From Streptosporangiaceae bacterium (lineage in GTDB: Bacteria > Actinomycetota > Actinomycetes > Streptosporangiales > Streptosporangiaceae): DNA of 12,570 bases. The stretch spans positions 1 to 12,570 of the forward strand of contig JASHQP010000136.1 in the NCBI GenBank assembly GCA_030039095.1, written 5' to 3'. Under the pieces are notes generated by a model. That model saw only the letters and a list, made by a program, of their open reading frames with translations. It made no database searches and had not been told where the DNA came from. Each line of letters opens with the position of its first letter. Positions within the stretch are counted from its first letter, which is position 1. A program made the translations under genes and the position numbers. Below are positions 6,860 through 12,570 of the stretch, piece after piece.

Positions 6860-7729
6860 TCAGGAGACCGGGGCCGGCTGGGCGATGAGCTTGTCGTAGA
6901 GCGAGCCGGCGTTGAGCGTCTCGACGTACTCGAGCATGTACTCCTGGCCCACGTCCACGGGCCCGAGTTCCGGGAACTTGACCCGTGCGACGGTCTCCTC
7001 CCTGGTCCAGCCCTTCGAGATAGCGGCCGCCACCGCCGCCTGCCAGTTGAGCAGGGCCGCCCGCTGGGTGGCGACGTAGGACGGGCCGACCACAGCGCCG
7101 TGCCCGGGGATGATCCAGTTCACGTCGAGTCGGCCGATGATGTCCAGCGACGCCACCCACTGCCCCACGTCGGACGTCATCAGCCACGTCTGGCATCCCG
7201 AGAAGATCGTGTCCCCGGTGAACACAACCCGCTCCTCGGGCACGTACACGGCGATCTGGCCAGGGGTGTGCCCTGGCGTGTGGATGAGGTGGAACGTGCG
7301 GTCACCGACGCGCAGGGTGAGGTCGCCGGTGAACACGAGCTGCCCCTTGTTGGGGTCGGCGTAGTACTCCTCCCGGTCCGGGAACAGCGCAGCGCCGTCC
7401 GGGTCATCGGTGGGGATGGCCTCGCGGGCGTACTGGAACGGGTCAAGCTCCGGGTACACGGTCATGAAGTTGTCGTAGACGCCCTGGTGGTGGACGACCG
7501 GCCCAGCCCCCTTGAAGTAATAGTTGCCGAAGATGTGGTCGACATGATGCTCGGTGTTGATCACGTACTGGATCGGCCCGTGCAGCTCGGCGTCCCGCCG
7601 CATCGCGAGTGCGCGCGTCGGCAGCTGGGGCGTGTCGATGATGACCGAGCCCTTGGAGGTGACGACGAAGCTGGGGTTGCAGCCGCGCCAGGAAGTGTTG
7701 GTGACGACGGTGGGGGTTACCCGCTGCAT
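6860..7729 (-). CDS. MBL-fold metallo-hydrolase, copy 2
   Basis: A 289-residue metallo-beta-lactamase-fold hydrolase, a paralogue of the 2404-3285 product; the two align nearly without gaps and share long identical blocks (for example INTEHHVDHIFGNYYFKGAG and GDT...CQTWLMTSDV). The metal-site residues fall at the same numbers: E60/H62, D64/H65, H154, D173 and H210, again with Glu in place of the first His of HxHxDH. ATG 7729 is preferred over an upstream ATG at 7774 because AAGGAG (7740-7735) precedes it and the paralogue begins at the same place. It lies 25 bases after the GntR-2 stop and is probably the second gene of that operon. Differences cluster in the N-terminal strand, residues 90-100 and the C-terminus, so the two copies may act on related but different substrates. 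The substrate is unknown. Confidence 0.9.
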   Translation of the reverse strand: MQRVTPTVVTNTSWRGCNPSFVVTSKGSVIIDTPQLPTRALAMRRDAELHGPIQYVINTEHHVDHIFGNYYFKGAGPVVHHQGVYDNFMTVYPELDPFQYAREAIPTDDPDGAALFPDREEYYADPNKGQLVFTGDLTLRVGDRTFHLIHTPGHTPGQIAVYVPEERVVFTGDTIFSGCQTWLMTSDVGQWVASLDIIGRLDVNWIIPGHGAVVGPSYVATQRAALLNWQAAVAAAISKGWTREETVARVKFPELGPVDVGQEYMLEYVETLNAGSLYDKLIAQPAPVS

Positions 7730-7754
7730 GCACGCTCCTTCACTCGGCGGCTGG

Positions 7755-8411
7755 TCACGGTCCCTGGCCGACATTGCCCTTGACGAGCGAGCCGAAGAAC
7801 TCGATATGGGCCCGCATTTCCTTGCCCGCGAGCTCCGGATCGCGGCTCCGCAGCGCGGCCAGGACGGGCCGATGCATCTCGGCGATCATCCGGAGGTCCC
7901 AGTCGGTCTTGATCACACTGATCAGCGTGCGCGCTTCCACGCGCAGCGAGCGCCACACCTCGAGCAGGACCTGGTTGCCAGAGCTTTCCACGATCAGCTC
8001 GTGGAAGCGCACGTCGTGGACGAGCTGCCGGTGCACGTCCCGCTGCTCCGCCGCCTGCCGCATCGCGGTGAGCTCCGCCTCGAGCTTCGCCAGGTCTTCC
8101 TCGGCAATCCGCGAGGCCGCCTCCCGGCCCGCGACCTCCTCGAGCGCGGCTCGGACTGGGTAGATCTGCGCCAGCTCGTCCGTGGTCACTTCGCGCACCC
8201 GCGCGCCCACATGCGGCTTGGTCTCGATCATCCGCATGCCTTCGAGGTCGCGCAGGGCCTCGCGGACCGGGGCCTGGCTGGTGCCGAATTCGTGCGCGAC
8301 CTGGCTCTCGATGACCCGGGAGCCGGGAGGATAGGTTCCGTCCAGGATGCGGGCCAGGATCCGCTCTCTGATCTGGTCCCTGAGGATCAGCCGTTCCAGC
8401 CGCCGCTCCAC
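7755..8411 (-). CDS. GntR-family regulator with FCD domain (FadR/VanR type), copy 2
   Basis: A 218-residue transcription factor. GTG 8411 is chosen because AGGAGG (8422-8417) lies five bases before it and the numbering then equals that of the 3570-4334 paralogue. An ATG at 8444 in the same frame lies inside operator C, close to the predicted transcription start, and could only serve as a leaderless start. The winged helix holds GTSQAPVREALR (43-54), identical to copy 1; the FCD domain has D133, H137, H180 and H202, also identical in position. The ligand pocket and the rest of the FCD domain are clearly divergent, so the two regulators may sense different metabolites while reading similar DNA. 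Operator C overlapping its own promoter implies autoregulation. It heads an operon with MBL-2 and is divergent from the phosphotransferase operon. Confidence 0.9.
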   Translation of the reverse strand: MERRLERLILRDQIRERILARILDGTYPPGSRVIESQVAHEFGTSQAPVREALRDLEGMRMIETKPHVGARVREVTTDELAQIYPVRAALEEVAGREAASRIAEEDLAKLEAELTAMRQAAEQRDVHRQLVHDVRFHELIVESSGNQVLLEVWRSLRVEARTLISVIKTDWDLRMIAEMHRPVLAALRSRDPELAGKEMRAHIEFFGSLVKGNVGQGP

Positions 8412-8441
8412 GCACCCCTCCTCGGCCGGCCATAGGTCAAG

Positions 8442-8455
8442 CATTATCGATAATG
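8442..8455. promoter_or_regulatory. Operator C: perfect palindrome CATTATCGATAATG
   Basis: A perfect 14-base palindrome that includes the -10 box of the GntR-2 promoter. Its TTATCGATAA core is shared with operator D across the same intergenic region. The position predicts self-repression of the GntR-2/MBL-2 operon. Confidence 0.7.
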
Positions 8456-8478
8456 TGGGCCGACCTCCCGGTTGTCAA
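8450..8478 (-). promoter_or_regulatory. Candidate promoter of the GntR-2/MBL-2 operon
   Basis: Minus strand: consensus TTGACA (8478-8473), a 17-base spacer and CATTAT (8455-8450). The predicted start near 8443 gives a leader of about 30 bases to the GTG at 8411. Confidence 0.55.
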
Positions 8479-8614
8479 TCGGCCCGGCGCCGCCGGGCTT
8501 CCCCGGACAGCCGGGCCCTCGCGCACGCAGTGACTGAAGGATGCCGTCTATCTGCCCATTTCACTAGGCATTCTGGCAACCCCGGCCCGAAGCCGGCAGC
8601 GTTCACCCGAAGCC

Positions 8615-8644
8615 TTGACGACCGTGTTTTCATCCCACTACATT
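8615..8644 (+). promoter_or_regulatory. Candidate promoter of the phosphotransferase operon
   Basis: TTGACG (8615-8620), an 18-base spacer and TACATT (8639-8644). Transcription would start near 8651, inside operator D, leaving a leader of about 40 bases before the ATG at 8690. Confidence 0.5.
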
Positions 8645-8649
8645 TCAGA

Positions 8650-8659
8650 TTATCGATAA
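8650..8659. promoter_or_regulatory. Operator D: TTATCGATAA
   Basis: Ten-base palindrome with the same core as operator C, about 200 bases away on the other side of the divergent intergenic region. It covers the predicted transcription start of the phosphotransferase operon, so a bound GntR protein would block initiation. Confidence 0.6.
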
Positions 8660-8689
8660 CCGAGTCTAGCCGCCTCCCGGAGCGTGCCC

Positions 8690-10441
8690 ATGACTGAAGC
8701 GCCTGGCATTCCCACGTTCTTCGGCGACGCGGAGTTCCCGGTCACGTGGGAGGACGGACAGCAGGAGCTGTTCTGGGTTCACGACGACCTGCACATCCCC
8801 AACCCGGTTTCCCCGATGTACGCCGATATCGGCGGCTGGTGGCTGAAGTGTGACTACATGTTCCGGAGATTCGGCACCCCCTTCGCCTCGGACTGGATCG
8901 TCAAGATCATCAATGGCTACGTATACACGGCGGCGGTCCCGGCCGAGGCCGGGCTGAGTGCCGAGGCGAGTGAGTACGGCGCGCGTTACACCCCGCGGGT
9001 GCCGCTCGACCCGGCGTACGCAGAGCAGATCGGCGCATACCTGAACTGGACCCTGCCTTACTACGCGGAGAACTTCCTGACCTGGTGGCGGGAGCGGTTG
9101 CGTCCGGAGATGGAGCACAACTTCGTCCGGTTCGACAGCTACGACTACGATGCCGCGAGCCTGGTCGAGCTGGCCATCCTGCTCGAAGACGCGATCGACA
9201 TGCATGACCGGCACTGGTCCATCCACTGGGTGCTGAACTTCGCCCAGTTTTCCTCGACGGTGGCCCTCAACACCGCGATCGCCGAGGCCAAGGGCGAGGG
9301 CGACCACTCGGCGCTCATGGGCCGTCTGCAGAGCTCGACCGAGAACCGCAACTGGGACTCCATCAAGGAGCTGTGGCAGATCAAGGAATGGGTCAGGGCC
9401 GAGAATGGCCCGGTGGCCAAGGAGTTCCAGCGGCCGACCGCCCAGGACGTGCTGCGTGCGCTGGAGGCCACCGAGGCAGGCCGGGCGTTCCTCGGCGAGC
9501 GGATCGCGCCCTACCAGCAGGCCTTCGGATACAAGTCCATGTGGGCGCACGAGTTCTCGTTCGTCACCTGGCGAGAGAACCCGATCCCGATCATCGAGGC
9601 GGTCCGCGGCTACCTGGAGGCCGACTACGACTTCCCGGCCGAGTTGCGCGCGGTGGCAGAGGACCTGGAGGCGGCCAAGGCCGAGGTAATGGACGGCGTT
9701 CCCGCAGGCGAGGCCCGCGACGGGCTGGCCCGGGCCCTGGACCTGAGCCTGCGGATGAACCCGCTCACCCCCGATCACCACTTCTACATCGACCAGGGCA
9801 CCAACGCCCGGGTCCGGCTCGTCCTCATCGCCATCGGCCGCAAGCTCGTCGCGGCCGGCGTGCTCGCTGACCCTGAGGACGTTATGTATCTGAGGTACAA
9901 CGAACTGCGGGTGCTGATGGCGGGCGGCTTCGCTGGCGACGTGACCACGCTGGTCTCCGACCGCCGGGACGAGCGGGAAGCCGCCTACGAGGTGCGCCCG
10001 CGCGACTGGGCCGGAACGGCATCCCCCGAGGCCGTCGCGTTCCCGTACCTCGCGCTGTGGGGGTTTCCCGAGAAGCTGCATCGCCCGCCGCCGGAGCACG
10101 TCGCCCAGGTGGCCGGCCTGCCGGCCTCGGCCGGCGTGGCCGAAGGCCTGGCCCGCGTCGTGCTTTCCCCCGCCGAATTCGACTCCGTGCAGAAGGGCGA
10201 GATCGTCATTTGCCGGATGACGAGCCCGGCCTGGGTGGTGCTGTTCACCAGGATCTCCGGGCTGGTGACCGACGCCGGCGGCATGGCCTCGCACCCGGCC
10301 GTAGTCTCCCGCGAGTTCGGCATCCCGGCCGTGGTGGGAACCTCGGACGCCACCCGGCGGATCAGGACTGGCGACCGGGTCCGGGTCAACGGCTCCTTGG
10401 GCCGGGTCGACGTCCTCACCGAGAGCGTTCCCACCCCGTGA
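8690..10441 (+). CDS. PEP-synthase-like phosphotransferase, substrate and phospho-histidine subunit
   Basis: A 583-residue protein. The last 110 residues are a PEP-utilising mobile (swivelling) domain: LPASAGVAEGLARVVLSP, then VTDAGGMASHPAVVSREFG with H535 as the expected phosphorylated histidine, then GIPAVVG and GDRVRVNGSLGRV. Residues 1-465 form a mainly helical region I match to no named domain; it resembles in length and place the substrate-binding middle of rifampin phosphotransferase and the alpha subunit of phenylphosphate synthase. The PEP/pyruvate TIM barrel of true PEP synthase is absent. Start ATG 8690 is used because GGAG (8679-8682) is seven bases upstream; GTG 8684 would be too close to it. 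The stop overlaps the next start (GTGA, 10438-10441), so the ATP-grasp subunit is coupled. Expected chemistry is transfer of a phosphoryl group from ATP, via H535, to a hydroxyl of an unknown substrate with release of AMP and Pi. The substrate is not inferable. Confidence 0.8.
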   Translation: MTEAPGIPTFFGDAEFPVTWEDGQQELFWVHDDLHIPNPVSPMYADIGGWWLKCDYMFRRFGTPFASDWIVKIINGYVYTAAVPAEAGLSAEASEYGARYTPRVPLDPAYAEQIGAYLNWTLPYYAENFLTWWRERLRPEMEHNFVRFDSYDYDAASLVELAILLEDAIDMHDRHWSIHWVLNFAQFSSTVALNTAIAEAKGEGDHSALMGRLQSSTENRNWDSIKELWQIKEWVRAENGPVAKEFQRPTAQDVLRALEATEAGRAFLGERIAPYQQAFGYKSMWAHEFSFVTWRENPIPIIEAVRGYLEADYDFPAELRAVAEDLEAAKAEVMDGVPAGEARDGLARALDLSLRMNPLTPDHHFYIDQGTNARVRLVLIAIGRKLVAAGVLADPEDVMYLRYNELRVLMAGGFAGDVTTLVSDRRDEREAAYEVRPRDWAGTASPEAVAFPYLALWGFPEKLHRPPPEHVAQVAGLPASAGVAEGLARVVLSPAEFDSVQKGEIVICRMTSPAWVVLFTRISGLVTDAGGMASHPAVVSREFGIPAVVGTSDATRRIRTGDRVRVNGSLGRVDVLTESVPTP

Positions 10442-11262
10442 CCGGGCCGCCCCTCGTGCTCTCGTTCGCCGATCCCCGGTGCCAGAACGCGGCGCTGAGC
10501 GGCGGCAAGGGGGCCAGCCTGGCAGCCATGAACGCGGCGGGCATGCCGGTGCCGCCCGGATTCGTCATCACCTCGGCCGCGTTCGCGGTCGCCGTCGACC
10601 AGGCCGCGCTGCGCGGGCACATCGCCGCCGGCGACCTGGAGCAGGCCCGGGCGCTCGTGGCCGGCGCCCGCCCGCCCGAGGCTGAGATCGCCCGGTGTCA
10701 CGCCACCCTGGCCGGGCCGGTCGCCGTGCGGTCCTCGGCGTGCGCCGAGGATTCAGCAGGGGCGAGTTATGCAGGCCAGCAGGAGACGTTCCTGAATGTG
10801 CCCGGGCTCGACGAGGTCCTGCACCGCGTGGTCGAGTGCTGGCTGTCGTTCTTCGCCGACCGGGCGGTCTTCTACCGACAGGAGAAGGGGTCCATGGACG
10901 ACGTGGCCATGGCCATCGTCGTACAGCAAATGATCGACTCGGCGAAGTCGGGGGTCATGTTCACCGTCGACCCGGTGCACGGCCGCCGGGACCGCATGGT
11001 CATCGAGGCCGCGCTCGGGCTGGGCGAGAGCGTGGTCTCTGGGGAGCTCACTCCGGACCACTACGTTCTGGACCATCAGGGCGTCGTCAAGCGCAGCCGC
11101 GTCCTAGCCGAGCCGGTGCTGACGGCGCCGGAGTGCGCGGAACTCGCCGAGCACGGCCAGCGCCTGGCCCACCTGCACGGCGGCCCGCAGGACATCGAAT
11201 GGGCGTACGACGCCGACGGCACGCTGTTCCTGCTCCAATCCCGTCCTGTCACAACGGTGTGA
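10438..11262 (+). CDS. PEP/pyruvate-binding-type ATP-grasp subunit of the phosphotransferase
   Basis: A 274-residue PPDK/PEP-synthase N-terminal (ATP-grasp) domain standing alone. Motifs in order: GGKGASL (22-28), GMPVPPGFVIT (35-45), VAVRSSACAEDSAGASYAGQ (95-114, ATP-binding loop), SGVMFTVDPVHG (171-182), EAALGLGESVVSG (190-202), DIEWA (252-256) and LLQSRPV (265-271). The ends are those of a complete domain, slightly short through a compact region around residues 60-90. It would phosphorylate H535 of the upstream subunit using ATP. GTG 10438 overlaps the previous stop by four bases and has no strong ribosome site, so translational coupling is likely. The two subunits total 857 residues, close to single-chain rifampin phosphotransferase; the separate gene arrangement instead recalls the alpha and beta subunits of phenylphosphate synthase. 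Confidence 0.85.
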   Translation: MTGPPLVLSFADPRCQNAALSGGKGASLAAMNAAGMPVPPGFVITSAAFAVAVDQAALRGHIAAGDLEQARALVAGARPPEAEIARCHATLAGPVAVRSSACAEDSAGASYAGQQETFLNVPGLDEVLHRVVECWLSFFADRAVFYRQEKGSMDDVAMAIVVQQMIDSAKSGVMFTVDPVHGRRDRMVIEAALGLGESVVSGELTPDHYVLDHQGVVKRSRVLAEPVLTAPECAELAEHGQRLAHLHGGPQDIEWAYDADGTLFLLQSRPVTTV

Positions 11263-11272
11263 GGAGATCACG

Positions 11273-12112
11273 ATGAGGTATGTGACGTATGAGGCGAAGG
11301 GCGCGCAGCGGGTGGGCTTCCTCGATGGCGACCAGGTCATCGACGCCGGGTTCAATGGCGACATGGTCGCGTTCATCGAGGCCGGCGCGCCGGTGCGCGC
11401 GGGCGGTGCGGTAACCGCAGCCCGGCTGCGGGCCCCGCTGCGCCCGCGCAGCCTGCGCGACTTCCTCACCTTCGAAGGCCACCTGCTCAACTCGTTCAAG
11501 CGCCTGGGCCGGGAGATCCCCGACGAGTGGTACCAGGTACCCGCCTACTACAAGGGGCTGCCGGACACCGTGATCGGCCCCGACGAGGTGATCCCGTGGC
11601 CCTCGTACAGCGAGCAGCTCGACCACGAGCTCGAACTGGCGGCCGTCATCGGGCGGGAGGGCAGGGACATCCCGGCCGGGCGCGCCCTCGACTACGTGTT
11701 CGGCTACACGATCTGGAACGACCTGTCCGCGCGGGACACCCAGCGCCGCGAGCTGCCGGTGGGCATGGGGCCGTCCAAGGCCAAGGACTGGGACGGCTCC
11801 AATGTCCTTGGCCCATGCATCGCCACGCCGGATGAGATCGACGCGGCGGACCTGCGACTGACCGTCCGTGTCAACGGCCAGGTCTGGGGCAGTGACACCA
11901 CCAGGAACATGCACCATACCTTTGCGGACATGATCGCTTATGCCGCCCAGGACCTGACCCTGCGCGTCGGTGACGTGCTCGGCTCTGGCACCGCCGCGGG
12001 CGGGTCGGGGATCGAGCTCGACCGCTGGCTGCAGCCGGGGGACCAGATCGAGATGCAGGCCGACGGCATCGGCGTCCTGCGCAACACCGTCGGGCCGCGG
12101 GCGCGTGCCTGA
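11273..12112 (+). CDS. Fumarylacetoacetate hydrolase (FAH) family enzyme
   Basis: A 279-residue soluble enzyme of the FAH superfamily, whose members hydrolyse C-C bonds of beta-diketo acids, hydrate or decarboxylate oxo-dienoates, or isomerise ring-cleavage products. Metal ligands are visible: E119 and E121 in DHELELAAVIG and D150 in IWNDLSARD. The pocket segment GMGPSKAKDWDGSNVLGP (164-181) with K169 and D172, and the C-terminal GDVLGSGTAAG (233-243), are also typical. The first 65 residues are the usual variable N-terminal domain. AGGAG (11262-11266) overlaps the previous stop codon and sits six bases before ATG, so the gene is tightly linked to the phosphotransferase subunits. It suggests that the pathway yields a short oxo- or dienoate-type acid. 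The exact reaction cannot be set from sequence. Confidence 0.9.
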   Translation: MRYVTYEAKGAQRVGFLDGDQVIDAGFNGDMVAFIEAGAPVRAGGAVTAARLRAPLRPRSLRDFLTFEGHLLNSFKRLGREIPDEWYQVPAYYKGLPDTVIGPDEVIPWPSYSEQLDHELELAAVIGREGRDIPAGRALDYVFGYTIWNDLSARDTQRRELPVGMGPSKAKDWDGSNVLGPCIATPDEIDAADLRLTVRVNGQVWGSDTTRNMHHTFADMIAYAAQDLTLRVGDVLGSGTAAGGSGIELDRWLQPGDQIEMQADGIGVLRNTVGPRARA

Positions 12113-12139
12113 CCTACCACCAGGGAAAGGGAACGGCCG

Positions 12140-12433
12140 ATGGCATTTGTCGTGGCGGCAATCTGGAAGGCAAAGCCGGGAGAGGAAAAGCGCATCCTGG
12201 ACATCATCAAGACCATGACCCCGCTGTCCCGCGCCGAGCCCAAGAATCTCTTCTACCAGGCCCAGGTGTCCCCCGAGAACCCCGGGACGTTCTTCCTGTA
12301 CGAGCAGTACACCGATGCCTCCGGCTACGAGGACCACAAGGCCAGCGAGCACTTCCGGCAGCACGTGTTCGGCAACGCGATCGAGTACCTCGCCGAGCGA
12401 CAGGTCAGCACCTACGAAACGATCGATGCCTGA
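12140..12433 (+). CDS. Small ABM-domain protein (antibiotic biosynthesis monooxygenase-like)
   Basis: A 97-residue protein with the dimeric alpha/beta ferredoxin-like ABM fold pattern: strand MAFVVAAIWKAKPG, helix EEKRILDIIKTM, then NLFYQAQVSPENPGTFFLYE (strands 2 and 3), YTDASGYEDHKASEHFRQHV and the closing strand RQVSTYETID. The family includes YgiN-type quinol monooxygenases and AI-2-processing LsrG-like isomerases; many members lack cofactors. ATG 12140 has a purine-rich AAAGGGAA (12126-12133) six bases upstream. It lies 27 bases after the FAH gene in the same direction. Its last eight bases overlap the next gene. The role in this pathway is open: cofactor-free oxygenation or isomerisation of an aromatic or quinol-like intermediate are the family-based options. 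Confidence 0.85.
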   Translation: MAFVVAAIWKAKPGEEKRILDIIKTMTPLSRAEPKNLFYQAQVSPENPGTFFLYEQYTDASGYEDHKASEHFRQHVFGNAIEYLAERQVSTYETIDA

Positions 12434-12570
12434 GCCGCAACCCGGCATCGGGCCCGCCGCCGACGGCCAGCCGCCGCGGCGGCTGCTGCTGCTCCGGCAC
12501 GGCGAGGTCGAGTCACACCATGGCGATATCTCGGTCACGCCGCGCGGGCTGGCCGAGGCCACTGAGACCG
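12426..12570 (+). CDS. Histidine phosphatase family protein, 3' end beyond window
   Basis: ATG 12426 lies inside the end of the ABM gene (eight-base overlap, ATGCCTGA) in another frame and remains open to the window edge, giving 48 residues. After a Pro/Gly-rich stretch of about 17 residues it reads RRLLLLRHGEVESHHGDISV, with R24-H25-G26 the catalytic RHG of the phosphoglycerate-mutase/histidine-phosphatase superfamily, followed by TPRGLAEA (family: LTxxGxxQA). No ribosome site is obvious, so translation is probably coupled to the ABM gene. Its place at the end of an operon headed by an ATP-dependent phosphotransferase suggests it dephosphorylates a product of that pathway, but cobalamin- or sugar-phosphate phosphatases share the motif. 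Confidence 0.8.
   Translation, partial: MPEPQPGIGPAADGQPPRRLLLLRHGEVESHHGDISVTPRGLAEATET

Noticed and set aside
8482..8498. Hairpin GCCCGGC-gcc-GCCGGGC in the divergent promoter region
   Set aside because: It lies upstream of both predicted transcription starts, so it has no transcript to end; likely chance in GC-rich DNA.
8666..10294. Long open frame (542 codons) on the minus strand opposite the phosphotransferase subunit
   Set aside because: Antisense shadow typical of very GC-rich genes; the composition is low in meaning and the plus-strand protein has clear family motifs, operator and ribosome site.
12421..12428. GATCGATG near the end of the ABM gene, resembling the ATCGAT operators
   Set aside because: The flanking A/T bases of the operators are missing and it is within coding sequence of two overlapping genes.
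11249..12562. 437-codon minus-strand frame opposite FAH, ABM and phosphatase genes
   Set aside because: No motif and no ribosome site; the plus-strand genes are well supported.

Overview
The window is very GC-rich and uses GTG starts, strong GGAGG-type ribosome sites and long antisense open frames. Together with an AfsR/SARP-type remnant and a HAF-repeat remnant, this points to a filamentous-type actinomycete (Actinomycetota); the genus cannot be read from the sequence. No tRNA, rRNA, CRISPR array or insertion sequence was seen, and no gene-free stretch exceeds 300 bases.

Left flank (1-2407): the 3' part of a probable envelope protein of unrecognised function, followed by two decayed genes. 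One is a HAF-repeat secreted protein reduced to its signal peptide and last repeat. The other is an AfsR/SARP-type regulator that keeps its DNA-binding head and TPR tail but has lost the middle and changed frame.

Catabolic and regulatory island (2404-12570): this part looks like one coherent system. Module 1 has an MBL-fold hydrolase (minus strand) divergent from a GntR/FCD regulator (plus strand). The regulator converges, across a strong hairpin terminator, on an isochorismatase-like hydrolase plus NCS1 permease operon (minus). Module 2 has a second GntR/FCD regulator and a second MBL hydrolase as one minus-strand operon. It is divergent from a plus-strand operon encoding a two-subunit PEP-synthase-like (phenylphosphate-synthase or rifampin-phosphotransferase-like) phosphotransferase, a fumarylacetoacetate-hydrolase-family enzyme, a small ABM-domain protein and a histidine phosphatase that runs off the window.

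The two MBL proteins are close paralogues, and so are the two GntR proteins. Four ATCGAT-centred sites (3414, 6641, 8442, 8650) lie on or next to plausible promoters of all four promoter regions. Two have the spelling CGAGAATCGATTAT (module 1) and two the spelling TTATCGATAA (module 2). The best reading is a substrate-induced catabolic regulon. A small cyclic or nitrogen-containing compound enters through the NCS1 carrier, is cut by amidase/lactonase-type hydrolases, and a hydroxylated substrate or intermediate is activated by ATP-dependent phosphorylation. FAH, ABM and phosphatase steps would follow. The substrate is unknown; only the gene families and the shared operators are directly visible.
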